Origin: Betaproteobacteria bacterium UBA5216
Lineage (GTDB): Bacteria > Pseudomonadota > Gammaproteobacteria > Burkholderiales > SG8-41
DNA length: 64,000 nt
Direction of reading: 5' to 3'
NCBI GenBank assembly: GCA_002412495.1
Contig: DHVE01000114.1
Span: 1-64,000 of the forward strand
Position 1 is the stretch's first letter. Each line of letters begins with the position of its first letter. Positions 35,374-43,943 of this stretch are shown here, piece by piece. The position numbers and the translations under genes were made by a program. Under the pieces are notes generated by a model that had not been told where the DNA came from, ran no database searches, and saw only the letters and a program-made list of their open reading frames with translations.

Positions 35374-36279
35374 TCATCCGGGCTTCGAGCGATTTTTGAA
35401 TGCGATGCACGGATCAGGCCGTTCGGCGGCTGCCGTGCGCACAACGGCATCGAACGCCGCGTCCCGCTCGGCGAGGTCGCCGCGCTCAAGATAACCCACC
35501 GTCAGCGTTCGCGTACGTATTTCGGTGCGTAACCAGCGGGGCACGCCGATATCGCGCCGCACGTGGCCGTTACCCGCAATCAGCACCGCTCCTCGCGACG
35601 CGTGCCGGCTCAGAATCGATGCCATCACCGCATCGCGCGCGACCTGGCCGCGCGCCATGGCGGGCAGCATCGTGGGCGGCAGGGCATTGCAATGGCCGGT
35701 ATCGATCTCGCGTTCCTGCGCGGCCTGCCATTCAGGCGCCGTCGTTGCATCAAGACCCAGCGACTTCAGCGATGCCGCGTCAAACACCGCCGCGTAACCC
35801 TCGCGCACCACTTTGCTGGTGTCCGCGTTCGACAGATTCGCGGCGATCAGCGGTACATCGTATTCCAACGCCAGCGCGATGAATGGCCGGTAAAAATCCC
35901 ATTGCCAGTTGCCGCCGCGCGTACCCGCGGCCGGCGCCGCCAAATCAATCACATGCTGTGCATCGCGCGGCCGTTCGCGCCGCGCGCGTTCAATGTCTGC
36001 CTGCCATTCGCGATCAAACTGCTCCATCACAAGGGCGGGCCGCCAACCGGCGTCGAACGCGCGCCGCAACGCGTCCAGCCGCATTCGGTGATGCCCGGCG
36101 TTATCGTGTACCTCGCCAAGCAGTGCAATGGTGTCGCCGCGCAGTTGGTTTTCCCACGGCGGGCGCGTTGTTCCCGTGGCACAGGCGGCGACGAGGGCTG
36201 CGAAGAGCGCCGCCATCATGATCCCAGCGAGAGGTCTTTTTAAGCCTTTGATATTTAAAACTATGTGTGAAGACGACAT
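35374..36279 (-). CDS. ChaN-like lipoprotein, haem/iron-linked family
   Basis: Predicted lipoprotein of 301 residues with lipobox ALVAAC, Cys at 33. The next part matches the ChaN-like family: IALLGEVHDNAGHHRMRLD near the start, an ALVMEQFDREWQ block, a DFYRPFIALA block and GNGHVRRDIGVPRWL near the end. ChaN of Campylobacter is an iron-regulated lipoprotein that binds paired haems; whether this protein does is unproven, though the LGExHDNxxHH motif suggests metal or haem contact. It lies upstream of the Bug-hydrolase pair on the same strand, 75 bp before the Bug start. No Fur box was identified by eye. Confidence 0.83.
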   Translation of the reverse strand: MSSSHIVLNIKGLKRPLAGIMMAALFAALVAACATGTTRPPWENQLRGDTIALLGEVHDNAGHHRMRLDALRRAFDAGWRPALVMEQFDREWQADIERARRERPRDAQHVIDLAAPAAGTRGGNWQWDFYRPFIALALEYDVPLIAANLSNADTSKVVREGYAAVFDAASLKSLGLDATTAPEWQAAQEREIDTGHCNALPPTMLPAMARGQVARDAVMASILSRHASRGAVLIAGNGHVRRDIGVPRWLRTEIRTRTLTVGYLERGDLAERDAAFDAVVRTAAAERPDPCIAFKNRSKPG

Positions 36280-36417
36280 AGGGTTAATTGATCGCCGTCC
36301 CTGCCGGAATCGCGCTCGATGGCGTCATTGACAACGCATAACCAATGGAATGGACGCATGCGGGCAGGGGAAACAAAGCCAAAGCTCAGGAATTTAAGTG
36401 TCTCATGCATGGTGCGA

Positions 36418-38634
36418 TTAGCGCGCCTCCAGCATGCGCAGTTCTGTATCTGCCGTGCGCAATCGCTTGGAGACCGCATAGGCAAGCTTCTCGAAGATTT
36501 TGCCGCCCAGTGCTGGATTGGATTTCACCATGGTGTCAAAGCGCTCGCGCGAGAGCACAAACAAATCCGTAGCGGTGGCGGCTCGCACATCGGCCGACCG
36601 CGGTTCGCGATCCAAAAACGCCATTTCCCCGAAGAAATCGCCCTGGCAGAACGTCGCCAGATGATGAAATTTTCCACCCTCGAGCGGCAATAGCACCTCC
36701 ACCCGGCCGCGCCGCACGAAAAAAATATCGTCCCCGGTGTCGCCACGCGAAAAAATACGCCCTTGGGCGGGAATCGACATTTCACGCACGGCGCCGTCCA
36801 GGGCCGCCAGGGTAACTGCATCCAGATGGCTAAACACCTCCATCGAGGCCAGTGAAAGGGCTTGCTCGGCCTTTACCTCGACGCCACCCGCCGCCTCGAT
36901 GAGCCGGTCTTCTATCCATTCGAGTGCGCTATCGCGGGTATCGAAAATGCGTATGCCATCGGTACTGCCGGCAAGACCCAGTTGCTTCATGTAATGCTCG
37001 ATGTCCTGGCGCGTGGGCAGACTGGACGGCATGCCACTGAAAAGCAATTCGCCTTTTCGTTCGATCAGACGCTCGCGCATTTGTTCGAAAAGATGCGCCG
37101 CCGTGAAATCCATGGACTGTACACGGCGCAAATCCAGCAGCAGGTAGCGCCGCTGATTCAGATCCTGCTCAAGTTCAGAGAACAGTTGGTCGGTGGTGCC
37201 AAAAAACAGATTGCCCTGCAATTGCACTACCACGGCCTGATCGCCCTGTTGTTCAAGGATTTTGGTCTCGGCGACAAGACGGCGGCGCTTGGAACGGGCG
37301 CCATGCAGATCAATCTTGTTAATGATGACGGAACCGCGAATCTGATCACGAATAAACAGCAGGATCGCGAGGCAAATCCCCACCACCGACGCGGCAATCA
37401 AGCCGATCTGTGCCACGCCCACCACGGTGACGATGACCGCGAAGTCCATGCGCGTCGAGCGTTGCAGCGCCAGCCGGAACATGTCGCGATCAAACATCCG
37501 CCACGCCACCACGAGCAACAATCCGGCCAGCGCGCCGATGGGTACCCAGGCGATCAAGCCGCCGAGCGCGGCCAGTGCGATGACCACCAGCACGCCTTCG
37601 GTCACGCCTGACCACAGGGTTCGTCCGCCACTCGTGAAATTGACCAGGGTTGAGCCCATCGTGCCGGCGCCGGGTGCGCCGCCCACAAAAAAAGCCGCCG
37701 CATTGGCCGCGCCTTGGCCGATTAATTCGCGATTGGAATCACTGCGTTTACGAGCCAGCGCATCGAGTACCACACCGGTCTTGAGCGTATCGATGGACAA
37801 GAGCACTGACAGCGTCAAGGCGGAAACGAATATCAGGCCAATATCGGCCGGCTGCACCAGCAGCATATGCGAAACGCTTGCCCTGACCGTGTCGACCACG
37901 GAGCCGGATACCTCGATAGGGCCGATCACCAGGGCATTGCTGGCCAGTTGAAGCAAATCGCGGTTGAAGACTGCCATGGCGAAGTAGGCTGCGATGCCAC
38001 CCAACAGGCCGATAATCGTGCCCGGAACCTTTTTCGTAACGTGGGGCGCCAGTACCATGGCACCTATCGTGACCAGGCCGACGGTGATGCTGGTGCCATT
38101 CCAGAGCGCGGGCGACAACAGCCCATGAAGCAGCGGTTCGCCTTTCGGCAGGCCCAACAGCTTGGGTAGCTGGCCCAGCGCAATGATCAGCGCCACCCCC
38201 GACAGGTAGCCGCTCACCACCTGATAGGGAATGAACTTGATCAGCCGCCCGGCGCGAAGCAGTCCATAGAGTATCTGCAGCAGCGAGGACAGCAGCGCGG
38301 TCAGCGCGAGCAGCATGGTCACCCGCTCAAACGTGAATTGTCCGTCGGCGGAAAGCTGCACCGCCAGCGCCGACATCACGGCGGCAGCCGGCGCGCACGG
38401 CGCGGTAATAAAACCGCCGTTGCGGCTGACCAGCGGCGCCACAATGCCCAGCGCCGCGGCGCCCAGCATGCCCGCCAGCGCACCTTCGCCTGCGTGGTCA
38501 GGTCCAAGCGCGCTGTAAATCAATACGCCAAACGCGATGGCGGATGGCAGCGCGACCAGCATCGCGGCGAGGCCGCCCCAGAGGTCGCCGGCGATGCCGG
38601 CGTGGGTGGGTTGGGGCGTGGTGGTGACGTGCAT
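36418..38634 (-). CDS. SulP-family anion transporter fused to STAS and cyclic-nucleotide-binding domains
   Basis: Large inner-membrane anion transporter of 738 residues in three parts. Residues 1-440 or so hold the SulP membrane domain, with the N-terminal IAFGVLIYSALGP, the PCAPAAAVMSAL segment and the SIDTLKTGVVLDALARKR signature. A STAS domain spans about 465-570 (QLQGNLFFGTTDQL, LLLDLRRVQSMDFTAA). A cyclic-nucleotide-binding-like domain covers about 600-735 (IFSRGDTGDDIFFVRRGRVEVLLP, GDFFGEMAFLDREPRSADVRA). Substrate could be sulfate, bicarbonate or a dicarboxylate. The GEMAFL and PRSAxVRA pattern is the phosphate-binding cassette, so cAMP, cGMP or a similar ligand may gate transport (inference). 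No carbonic anhydrase gene is nearby. Confidence 0.9.
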   Translation of the reverse strand: MHVTTTPQPTHAGIAGDLWGGLAAMLVALPSAIAFGVLIYSALGPDHAGEGALAGMLGAAALGIVAPLVSRNGGFITAPCAPAAAVMSALAVQLSADGQFTFERVTMLLALTALLSSLLQILYGLLRAGRLIKFIPYQVVSGYLSGVALIIALGQLPKLLGLPKGEPLLHGLLSPALWNGTSITVGLVTIGAMVLAPHVTKKVPGTIIGLLGGIAAYFAMAVFNRDLLQLASNALVIGPIEVSGSVVDTVRASVSHMLLVQPADIGLIFVSALTLSVLLSIDTLKTGVVLDALARKRSDSNRELIGQGAANAAAFFVGGAPGAGTMGSTLVNFTSGGRTLWSGVTEGVLVVIALAALGGLIAWVPIGALAGLLLVVAWRMFDRDMFRLALQRSTRMDFAVIVTVVGVAQIGLIAASVVGICLAILLFIRDQIRGSVIINKIDLHGARSKRRRLVAETKILEQQGDQAVVVQLQGNLFFGTTDQLFSELEQDLNQRRYLLLDLRRVQSMDFTAAHLFEQMRERLIERKGELLFSGMPSSLPTRQDIEHYMKQLGLAGSTDGIRIFDTRDSALEWIEDRLIEAAGGVEVKAEQALSLASMEVFSHLDAVTLAALDGAVREMSIPAQGRIFSRGDTGDDIFFVRRGRVEVLLPLEGGKFHHLATFCQGDFFGEMAFLDREPRSADVRAATATDLFVLSRERFDTMVKSNPALGGKIFEKLAYAVSKRLRTADTELRMLEAR

Positions 38635-38725
38635 GTTAGGGGGGCGATGATTTCAGTAAAGGCGCCAGCAGCGAATCGGGCGATGATGATGCCAAGCTTG
38701 GCGGGGGTGCTTGGCTCTATACGCC

Positions 38726-40498
38726 TCACTTTGCCGGAATTACCGGCAACAACAAATAAGCCTCCCGCGCACCGCCTGCGTGCAGCGTCACGCTGCCGCC
38801 AAACACGTCCGCGGGCCGACTGTCCGCATCATTATGCGTCATGCCGCCGGTGCCGCGCGTGCCGTAGTGGAATTTTTTTGCGAATTCAGCAAGTTCGCCT
38901 TCGTATTCGTAGTCGCAGCCTCTTACCGTGAGCGCGACGCGCCAGCCCTTCGGTACGACGATGCAACTGGTGACGATTTCAACCTGGCATTCATAGACTT
39001 CACCCGGCGTCAGCGGTTCGGCTTTGTCATGCGGGTGATAGGGGCGGTAGGGCAGGCTCTTCGCGGGATCAAGCGCGCGGTGCGAGGCGCGCAGCCAGCC
39101 GTTGGCGATGGGCGTGTTGGGATCGGTGCTGCCCATGAAGGTGAGTTCCTTGCCTTGCGGATCGAACACACGCACGATCAAAAACAAATCCGCGTCGGTG
39201 GTGGCTGATGAGATAAACAGCTTTGCCATCATCGGGCCGGTGAGTTCGGTGTCTTGGTTCATGGGCGCCGTGGTGAAGGTGATGCCTTTTCCCATGGCCT
39301 CATAGGTGACGCGAGTTTCGTGCGCGCCGGGTTGCGTGCCGAGGGTCTGACTCGCGGCATCGAGATAAAACGTCGTCCACTGCGTGCGCGCGAGCGGCCA
39401 CTCGTTCTCATGACGAAGCACGAACTTTTCACCGGGGTGGCGAATGTTGAGCTGCACGCGCGGCTGTTTTTCCCACGCGCTTTTGTCGCCCTTTAGATAA
39501 CAATCAAAAAACCGCTTTTGCAGATCCAATCCATAGCCGTTGGAGAACACCGACCAGTGCGAATCGCCATGCACCTCCAGCCACTTCGGGGTGTCGGCGG
39601 GCGTTTCGGTAAAGCCATTGAAGTTGCCGCGCGGGTGAATGCCTTGTCCGCCCCAGTTGGCGCAGGTCAGGAGCGGCGTGCGTACCTTAGACAAATTGGC
39701 GGTGCGTGATTTATGCCAGTCGTCGAAGAACGGATGTTTTTTCAGTTCCTCGAAGGCATCGACGCGGTTCTTCGCCAGTTCTGCTTCGGTGAGCGTCACC
39801 GGGCCCGCGATGGATTCGCCGGTGTTGGGGTTCTTCGCGGCATGTGCACCGCGCCCGTACTGCACATGCACCACCTGATGCTTGGCCCAGCGTTTTTGAA
39901 ACTCGCAAAGAATGCCACCGTGGTAGCCCGAGTCGCGATAACGGTCGTTCTGCCCTTCCCACGGGATGATCGCCGCCAGATGCGGCGGTGGCTGATCGAG
40001 GCCCGCCACGCGCCACTGGTTGCTGGCGTAATACGAAATGCCGAGCATGCCCACCTTGCCGTTGCTCCACGGCTGCGTGCCTGCCCACTCGATGCATTGG
40101 TACAGATCATCGATCTCGCGCGGTGAGGCCGGGTCCATGAAGCCCGGCGACCAGCCCGCGCCGCGCGAATCGATGCGCACAATGGCGTAGCCGTGCGGTA
40201 CCCAGCATTCGGGATCGGTGGTCTCCCAGTTCTGATATTTATTGCTCGACATTTTCAGAATTTCGGGATGGTCGGTGACCATTTTTTCCCATTGCAGCGG
40301 ATAGCCCTGCTGATATGCGACCCCCTTGCCGTAGATGCCGTAATTCAAAATCACCGGGCACCTGGCGCTTTCATCGACCGGGCGATAGACGTCGGCGCGC
40401 AACGTCACGCCGTCGTCCATGGTGATCGTCTGATGCCAGGTGATGCGCATGCGGTCGCGGATTTCGGTGCGGGTATGGGGGTCGGTGGTTTTATTCAT
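38726..40498 (-). CDS. CocE/NonD-family hydrolase, variant acid position
   Basis: Esterase/acylase-like protein of the CocE (X-Pro dipeptidyl-peptidase) fold, 590 residues, apparently cytoplasmic. An alpha/beta domain carries S155 (LGISYYASNQ) and the usual PDGV-type opening MDDGVTLRADVYRP. The acid position, GWxDG in cocaine esterase, reads CANWGGQGIHPRGN here (near residue 290), with no Asp. A His is available in HGDSHWSVF. The C-terminal jelly-roll domain is complete. It is only distantly similar to the CocE-type gene at 12578. The likely role is hydrolysis of an ester or amide whose product is then oxidised, given the Gfo/Idh neighbour. Confidence 0.85.
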   Translation of the reverse strand: MNKTTDPHTRTEIRDRMRITWHQTITMDDGVTLRADVYRPVDESARCPVILNYGIYGKGVAYQQGYPLQWEKMVTDHPEILKMSSNKYQNWETTDPECWVPHGYAIVRIDSRGAGWSPGFMDPASPREIDDLYQCIEWAGTQPWSNGKVGMLGISYYASNQWRVAGLDQPPPHLAAIIPWEGQNDRYRDSGYHGGILCEFQKRWAKHQVVHVQYGRGAHAAKNPNTGESIAGPVTLTEAELAKNRVDAFEELKKHPFFDDWHKSRTANLSKVRTPLLTCANWGGQGIHPRGNFNGFTETPADTPKWLEVHGDSHWSVFSNGYGLDLQKRFFDCYLKGDKSAWEKQPRVQLNIRHPGEKFVLRHENEWPLARTQWTTFYLDAASQTLGTQPGAHETRVTYEAMGKGITFTTAPMNQDTELTGPMMAKLFISSATTDADLFLIVRVFDPQGKELTFMGSTDPNTPIANGWLRASHRALDPAKSLPYRPYHPHDKAEPLTPGEVYECQVEIVTSCIVVPKGWRVALTVRGCDYEYEGELAEFAKKFHYGTRGTGGMTHNDADSRPADVFGGSVTLHAGGAREAYLLLPVIPAK

Positions 40499-40552
40499 GA
40501 TAGGTGGGTGGGTATCAAGACACTCGAGTCATGCAGCAGTGAAGCGCCTTTT

Positions 40553-40566
40553 CCCGCGAGCGGGAG
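40553..40566. repeat. Short palindrome between two reverse-strand genes
   Basis: TCCCGC and GCGGGA, with a 2-base loop, form a perfect 6-bp stem in the 121-bp gap between the Gfo/Idh gene and the CocE-type gene. It could be a small terminator-like or REP-like hairpin; no T-run follows on either strand, so a terminator is not claimed. Confidence 0.35.
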
Positions 40567-40619
40567 GTTTAGGGCGCGGGGCGTGTTTGGATGGTTGCCC
40601 GCACCGGGACAGGGGGATT

Positions 40620-41762
40620 TCATTTTGTCAGGCGCTCTTGGCGCCCGCGCTGTTCATCCTCTGGCGTCAGCGGCAGCGCCACCGGCGCCTTCAGCCGCGC
40701 CGATAAATCATACGCCTTCGCCAGCATCAATCGATGGTGCCCCTCGGCGGCAGTGGCATGCACGGTGGGCATGCCGGTGGCCAGGCGCATCAACCACGAT
40801 TGCGTTTCTTCATACATCGGGCCGCGTAGCGCGCCGAGCGCCATGTCTCCCGCCGGTGTGCTGCCGACAAAATCGACCAGCCGGCTGCTGTCGGCGACAT
40901 AACCCATGCTCTGCGGCTCCGATACCGCCATCACAAAATCACGATGGCTGTCGTCGATGGTCATTACACCGTCCGTGCCCACCACGCCGACTTCCAGACC
41001 ATACACCGCGCCCGGCCAGTTCACCGGCAGCGCCCAATTCACCACACTGTTGTAAAGCGTGCCGTCGCTGAAGGTCATGGTACCGACGGTGGCATCGATG
41101 CCGCCGTATTTTTTGCCCAACGCCTTGTCTACCGAGCGCGCGTATATCTCGACGGGTGTTTTGCCTTCCATCATCCACATCACGATATCAAGCGCGTGCG
41201 TGCCGGAAATCACCATCGGCGAATTCAGCGCCGGGTCGCTTTCGCGCTGGTAGTTGTTGATCGCCACCATGCGATTGAGAAATGCGCGCGAGCTGACGGT
41301 GGTCACGTCGCCCAGCGCGCCGTTGGCGATTTTGTCTTTCGCCACCTGCCAGCGGCGGCGAAAACGCTGCGTGTAGCCGATCAACGCATCCACGCCGGCC
41401 TGCTGGATCAACGACAACACCTTTTCCGATTCAGCCAGTTGATTCGAAATCGGCTTTTCAATCAACAACGCCGGTTTATTCGGATTTTCCAGCGCCACCA
41501 GCGTCGGATCCGCATGCAGATGGCCCACCGTCGAGATCAGCACCGCCGTCACTTCGGGCCGCTTCAACAGCTCGCGATAATCGCGCGTCACAAAATCCGC
41601 GCCGATCTGTTGCGCGACGAGCCGCCCGCGTTCCGGATTGATTTCCGCGATGCCGATCCAATCGACCTGCGGAAAACGCGCCGCGATTTCGCCGCGCATG
41701 AGTCCGACGCGACCTGCGCCGACAATGGCCAGGCCGATTTGTTTCAGGGAGTGCTGTTTCAT
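40620..41762 (-). CDS. Gfo/Idh/MocA-family oxidoreductase
   Basis: NAD(P)-dependent oxidoreductase of 380 residues. The Rossmann motif GAGRVG spans residues 15-20 and the family EKP motif is at 102-104 (LLIEKPIS). GTHALDIVMWMMEG holds the His-x3-Asp region used for catalysis in inositol-dehydrogenase relatives. Substrates in this family are usually sugars, inositols or their derivatives. The ATG at 41762 is used rather than a TTG at 41780. It is divergent from the tandem Bug pair across a 100-bp region containing a long imperfect inverted repeat, and reads towards the CocE-type gene. Confidence 0.87.
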   Translation of the reverse strand: MKQHSLKQIGLAIVGAGRVGLMRGEIAARFPQVDWIGIAEINPERGRLVAQQIGADFVTRDYRELLKRPEVTAVLISTVGHLHADPTLVALENPNKPALLIEKPISNQLAESEKVLSLIQQAGVDALIGYTQRFRRRWQVAKDKIANGALGDVTTVSSRAFLNRMVAINNYQRESDPALNSPMVISGTHALDIVMWMMEGKTPVEIYARSVDKALGKKYGGIDATVGTMTFSDGTLYNSVVNWALPVNWPGAVYGLEVGVVGTDGVMTIDDSHRDFVMAVSEPQSMGYVADSSRLVDFVGSTPAGDMALGALRGPMYEETQSWLMRLATGMPTVHATAAEGHHRLMLAKAYDLSARLKAPVALPLTPEDEQRGRQERLTK

Positions 41763-41779
41763 CCGCCCGACCTTTCGCA

Positions 41780-41856
41780 AAGCATTTCAGAGGCGTTCAT
41801 TTTGCCATGGCGCAAGTCGGTGATAATCTTCATCCCCGATCTTTACTGAAACGCTT
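41780..41856. promoter_or_regulatory. Imperfect inverted repeat spanning a divergent promoter region
   Basis: AAGCATTTCAG at 41780-41790 and CTGAAACGCTT at 41846-41856 are reverse complements with one mismatch. They lie 18 bp before the Gfo/Idh start and 7 bp before the Bug start. The arrangement would suit a shared regulator binding at both ends of the divergent region. Chance cannot be excluded. Confidence 0.35.
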
Positions 41857-41862
41857 CCGCCA

Positions 41863-42843
41863 ATGACACTCACGAAAAAACCGCCGCGATGGCTGCCCGC
41901 ACTCCTGTTCCTTGCCAGTGTGGCGGCGTATGCGCAGCCGGCGTCATGGTCGGCCACGCGCCCGGTGCGCCTGATTGTGCCGTTTCCACCGGGCGGCGCG
42001 GTGGATGTGGTGGGCCGCATCGTTGCTTCGCGCCTGCCGGAGCGTGTCGGGCAGCAGATTGTCGTGGACAACCGCGGCGGCGCCAATGCCATTATCGGCA
42101 CCGAATTGGCGGCGAAGGCGGCGCCGGATGGATACACGTTGCTGATCGTGCCGGTCGGGCATTCGATTACGCCTTCGGTTACCAAGAAGCTGCCGTATGA
42201 CACGCTGAAAGATTTCGCCGCCGTCGGCCTGATCGGCAATGGCGCCTATGTGTTGGTGGTGAACAACAGCGTGCCGGCCAAATCGGTGAGCGAGTTTGTA
42301 GCGCTGGCGAAATCGCGCCCCGGCCAGCTTAACTACGCGTTCACCGGCTACGGCAATGCCACGCATCTGGCGGGGGAATTGTTCAAGGTTCTCGCCGGCA
42401 TCGACATGGTGGGCATCGTTTACAAGGGCGGTGGCCCGTCGCTGACGGATTTGATCGGCGGACAGGTTTCCGCGTTTTTCTCCGGCGTGTCGTCGGGTAG
42501 CGCGCAGATCCGGGCGGGAAAAATCCGTGCGCTGGGCGTCACCACGCTGCGTCGCAGCGCGGCGCTGCCGGATGTGCCGACCATCGCCGAAGCCGGCGTG
42601 CCGGGTTACGAAGTCGATGGCTGGTATGGTCTACTGGCGCCGGCAGCCACGCCGCCAGCGATCATTCGCCGCTTCAACGGCGACCTCGCCGCCGTGCTCG
42701 CCATGCCCGACACCAAGGAGCGACTGCTTGCAACCGGCATTGATGCGCGTGCCTCGACCCCGGTTGAGTTTCATCAGCTCATCGCGCGTGACATCACACG
42801 CTGGGCAAGTGTCGTGAAGCAGGCAAAAATACAGGCGGAATGA
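41863..42843 (+). CDS. Bug/TctC-family solute-binding protein, tandem copy 1
   Basis: Periplasmic receptor of 326 residues; the signal peptide ends near AAYAQPAS. It is strikingly similar to the next gene: both have PFPPGGAVDVVGRI, VVDNRGGA-AIIGTE, PAKSVSEFVALAKSRPG, TGYGN and AEAGVPGYEVDGWYG. The YKG site here reads GIVYKGGGP, not HVPYKG. Its stop overlaps the start of the paralogue (ATGA). No strong ribosome site is seen before the ATG. The AVDVVG glycine loop distinguishes this pair from the other receptors in the window. The divergent Gfo/Idh gene may be functionally linked. Confidence 0.9.
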   Translation: MTLTKKPPRWLPALLFLASVAAYAQPASWSATRPVRLIVPFPPGGAVDVVGRIVASRLPERVGQQIVVDNRGGANAIIGTELAAKAAPDGYTLLIVPVGHSITPSVTKKLPYDTLKDFAAVGLIGNGAYVLVVNNSVPAKSVSEFVALAKSRPGQLNYAFTGYGNATHLAGELFKVLAGIDMVGIVYKGGGPSLTDLIGGQVSAFFSGVSSGSAQIRAGKIRALGVTTLRRSAALPDVPTIAEAGVPGYEVDGWYGLLAPAATPPAIIRRFNGDLAAVLAMPDTKERLLATGIDARASTPVEFHQLIARDITRWASVVKQAKIQAE

Positions 42844-43880
42844 TGGCCGTGAAATGGCATTGGGCTTTGCGCCGCGATTTGCCCCACGTTTCGCGCCGCG
42901 TGTTGCTCCGTCACGCGGCGTGCGCGGGTTTTACGGGCCTATGGCTGGCCGCATGGTCCGCGCAGGCCCAGCCGTCGCCGAACTGGTCACCCACGCGCCC
43001 AGTGCGCATGGTGGTGCCGTTTCCGCCGGGCGGCGCGGTGGACGTAGTGGGCCGCATCATCGCCGCGCGCCTGCCCGAGCGGCTGGGCCAGCAGGTGGTG
43101 GTGGATAATCGCGGCGGCGCCTACGCGATCATCGGCACCGAAATCACCGCCAAGGCCGCGCCCGACGGGCACACCATCGCCATGGTGGCGGCGGGCCATA
43201 CCATCACGCCCTCGGTGATACGCAAGTTGCCTTACGATCCGATCAAGGATTTCGCCGCCATCGGTTTTGTCGGCAACGGCGCGTTTGTGCTGGTGGTGGG
43301 GCCATCGTCTCCGGCCAAATCGGTGAGCGAATTTGTTGCGCTGGCGAAATCACGCCCCGGCAAACTCAACTACGCGCACACTGGCTACGGCAACGTCGCG
43401 CACCTGTCGGCGGAGTTGTTCAAGGCGCTGGCCGGCGTGGACATACAGGACGTGCCCTACAAAGGCGGCGGCCCCGCGCTGGCCGATCTGATGGGCGGGC
43501 AAATCTCCGCGTTTTTTGCCGGCATGGCCTCCAGCAGCGCATTGATACAAGGCGGCAAGATACGCGCGCTCGGCGTGACCACCGCGCGGCGCGCGGCGTC
43601 ATTGCCGGATGTGCCCACCATCGCCGAAGCCGGCGTGCCGGGATACGAGGTCGATGGCTGGTACGGCATGGCCGCGCCCGCCGCCACGCCGCCGGCGGCC
43701 ATTCAGCGCTACAACAGCGAACTGGTGGCGCTGCTGGCCCTGCCCGAAGTCAAAGCCCGTTTGCTGGTGGCGGGCATCGACGCGCGGCCTTCCACGCCAG
43801 CGGAGTTTCAGTCGCGCATCGCGCGTGATATTGCGCGCTGGGCGGACGTGGTGAAAAAAGCGAAGATCGCTGTCGAGTAA
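42840..43880 (+). CDS. Bug/TctC-family solute-binding protein, tandem copy 2 with Arg-rich leader
   Basis: Close paralogue of the preceding receptor, 346 residues, translationally coupled (ATG overlapping TGA; a second ATG follows directly). The N-terminus is longer and contains SRRVLLRHAACAGFTG, a twin-arginine-like sequence, ending near SAQAQPSP; most Bug proteins use Sec, so possible Tat export is an oddity. The YKG site is DVPYKGGGP. The two copies differ mainly at the signal, at the ligand-site block and at CSG/CAG-like variants, suggesting divergence of ligand or of export route after duplication. Confidence 0.89.
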   Translation: MMAVKWHWALRRDLPHVSRRVLLRHAACAGFTGLWLAAWSAQAQPSPNWSPTRPVRMVVPFPPGGAVDVVGRIIAARLPERLGQQVVVDNRGGAYAIIGTEITAKAAPDGHTIAMVAAGHTITPSVIRKLPYDPIKDFAAIGFVGNGAFVLVVGPSSPAKSVSEFVALAKSRPGKLNYAHTGYGNVAHLSAELFKALAGVDIQDVPYKGGGPALADLMGGQISAFFAGMASSSALIQGGKIRALGVTTARRAASLPDVPTIAEAGVPGYEVDGWYGMAAPAATPPAAIQRYNSELVALLALPEVKARLLVAGIDARPSTPAEFQSRIARDIARWADVVKKAKIAVE

Positions 43881-43943
43881 CCTTAACATTCGGCCCGCAC
43901 TTAACCCACCATCAACCCACATCCAACCATCAGGGGAATCATC

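Noticed and set aside
40553..40566. Rho-independent terminator between 40499 and 40619
   Set aside because: The stem is only 6 bp and no T-run follows on either strand.
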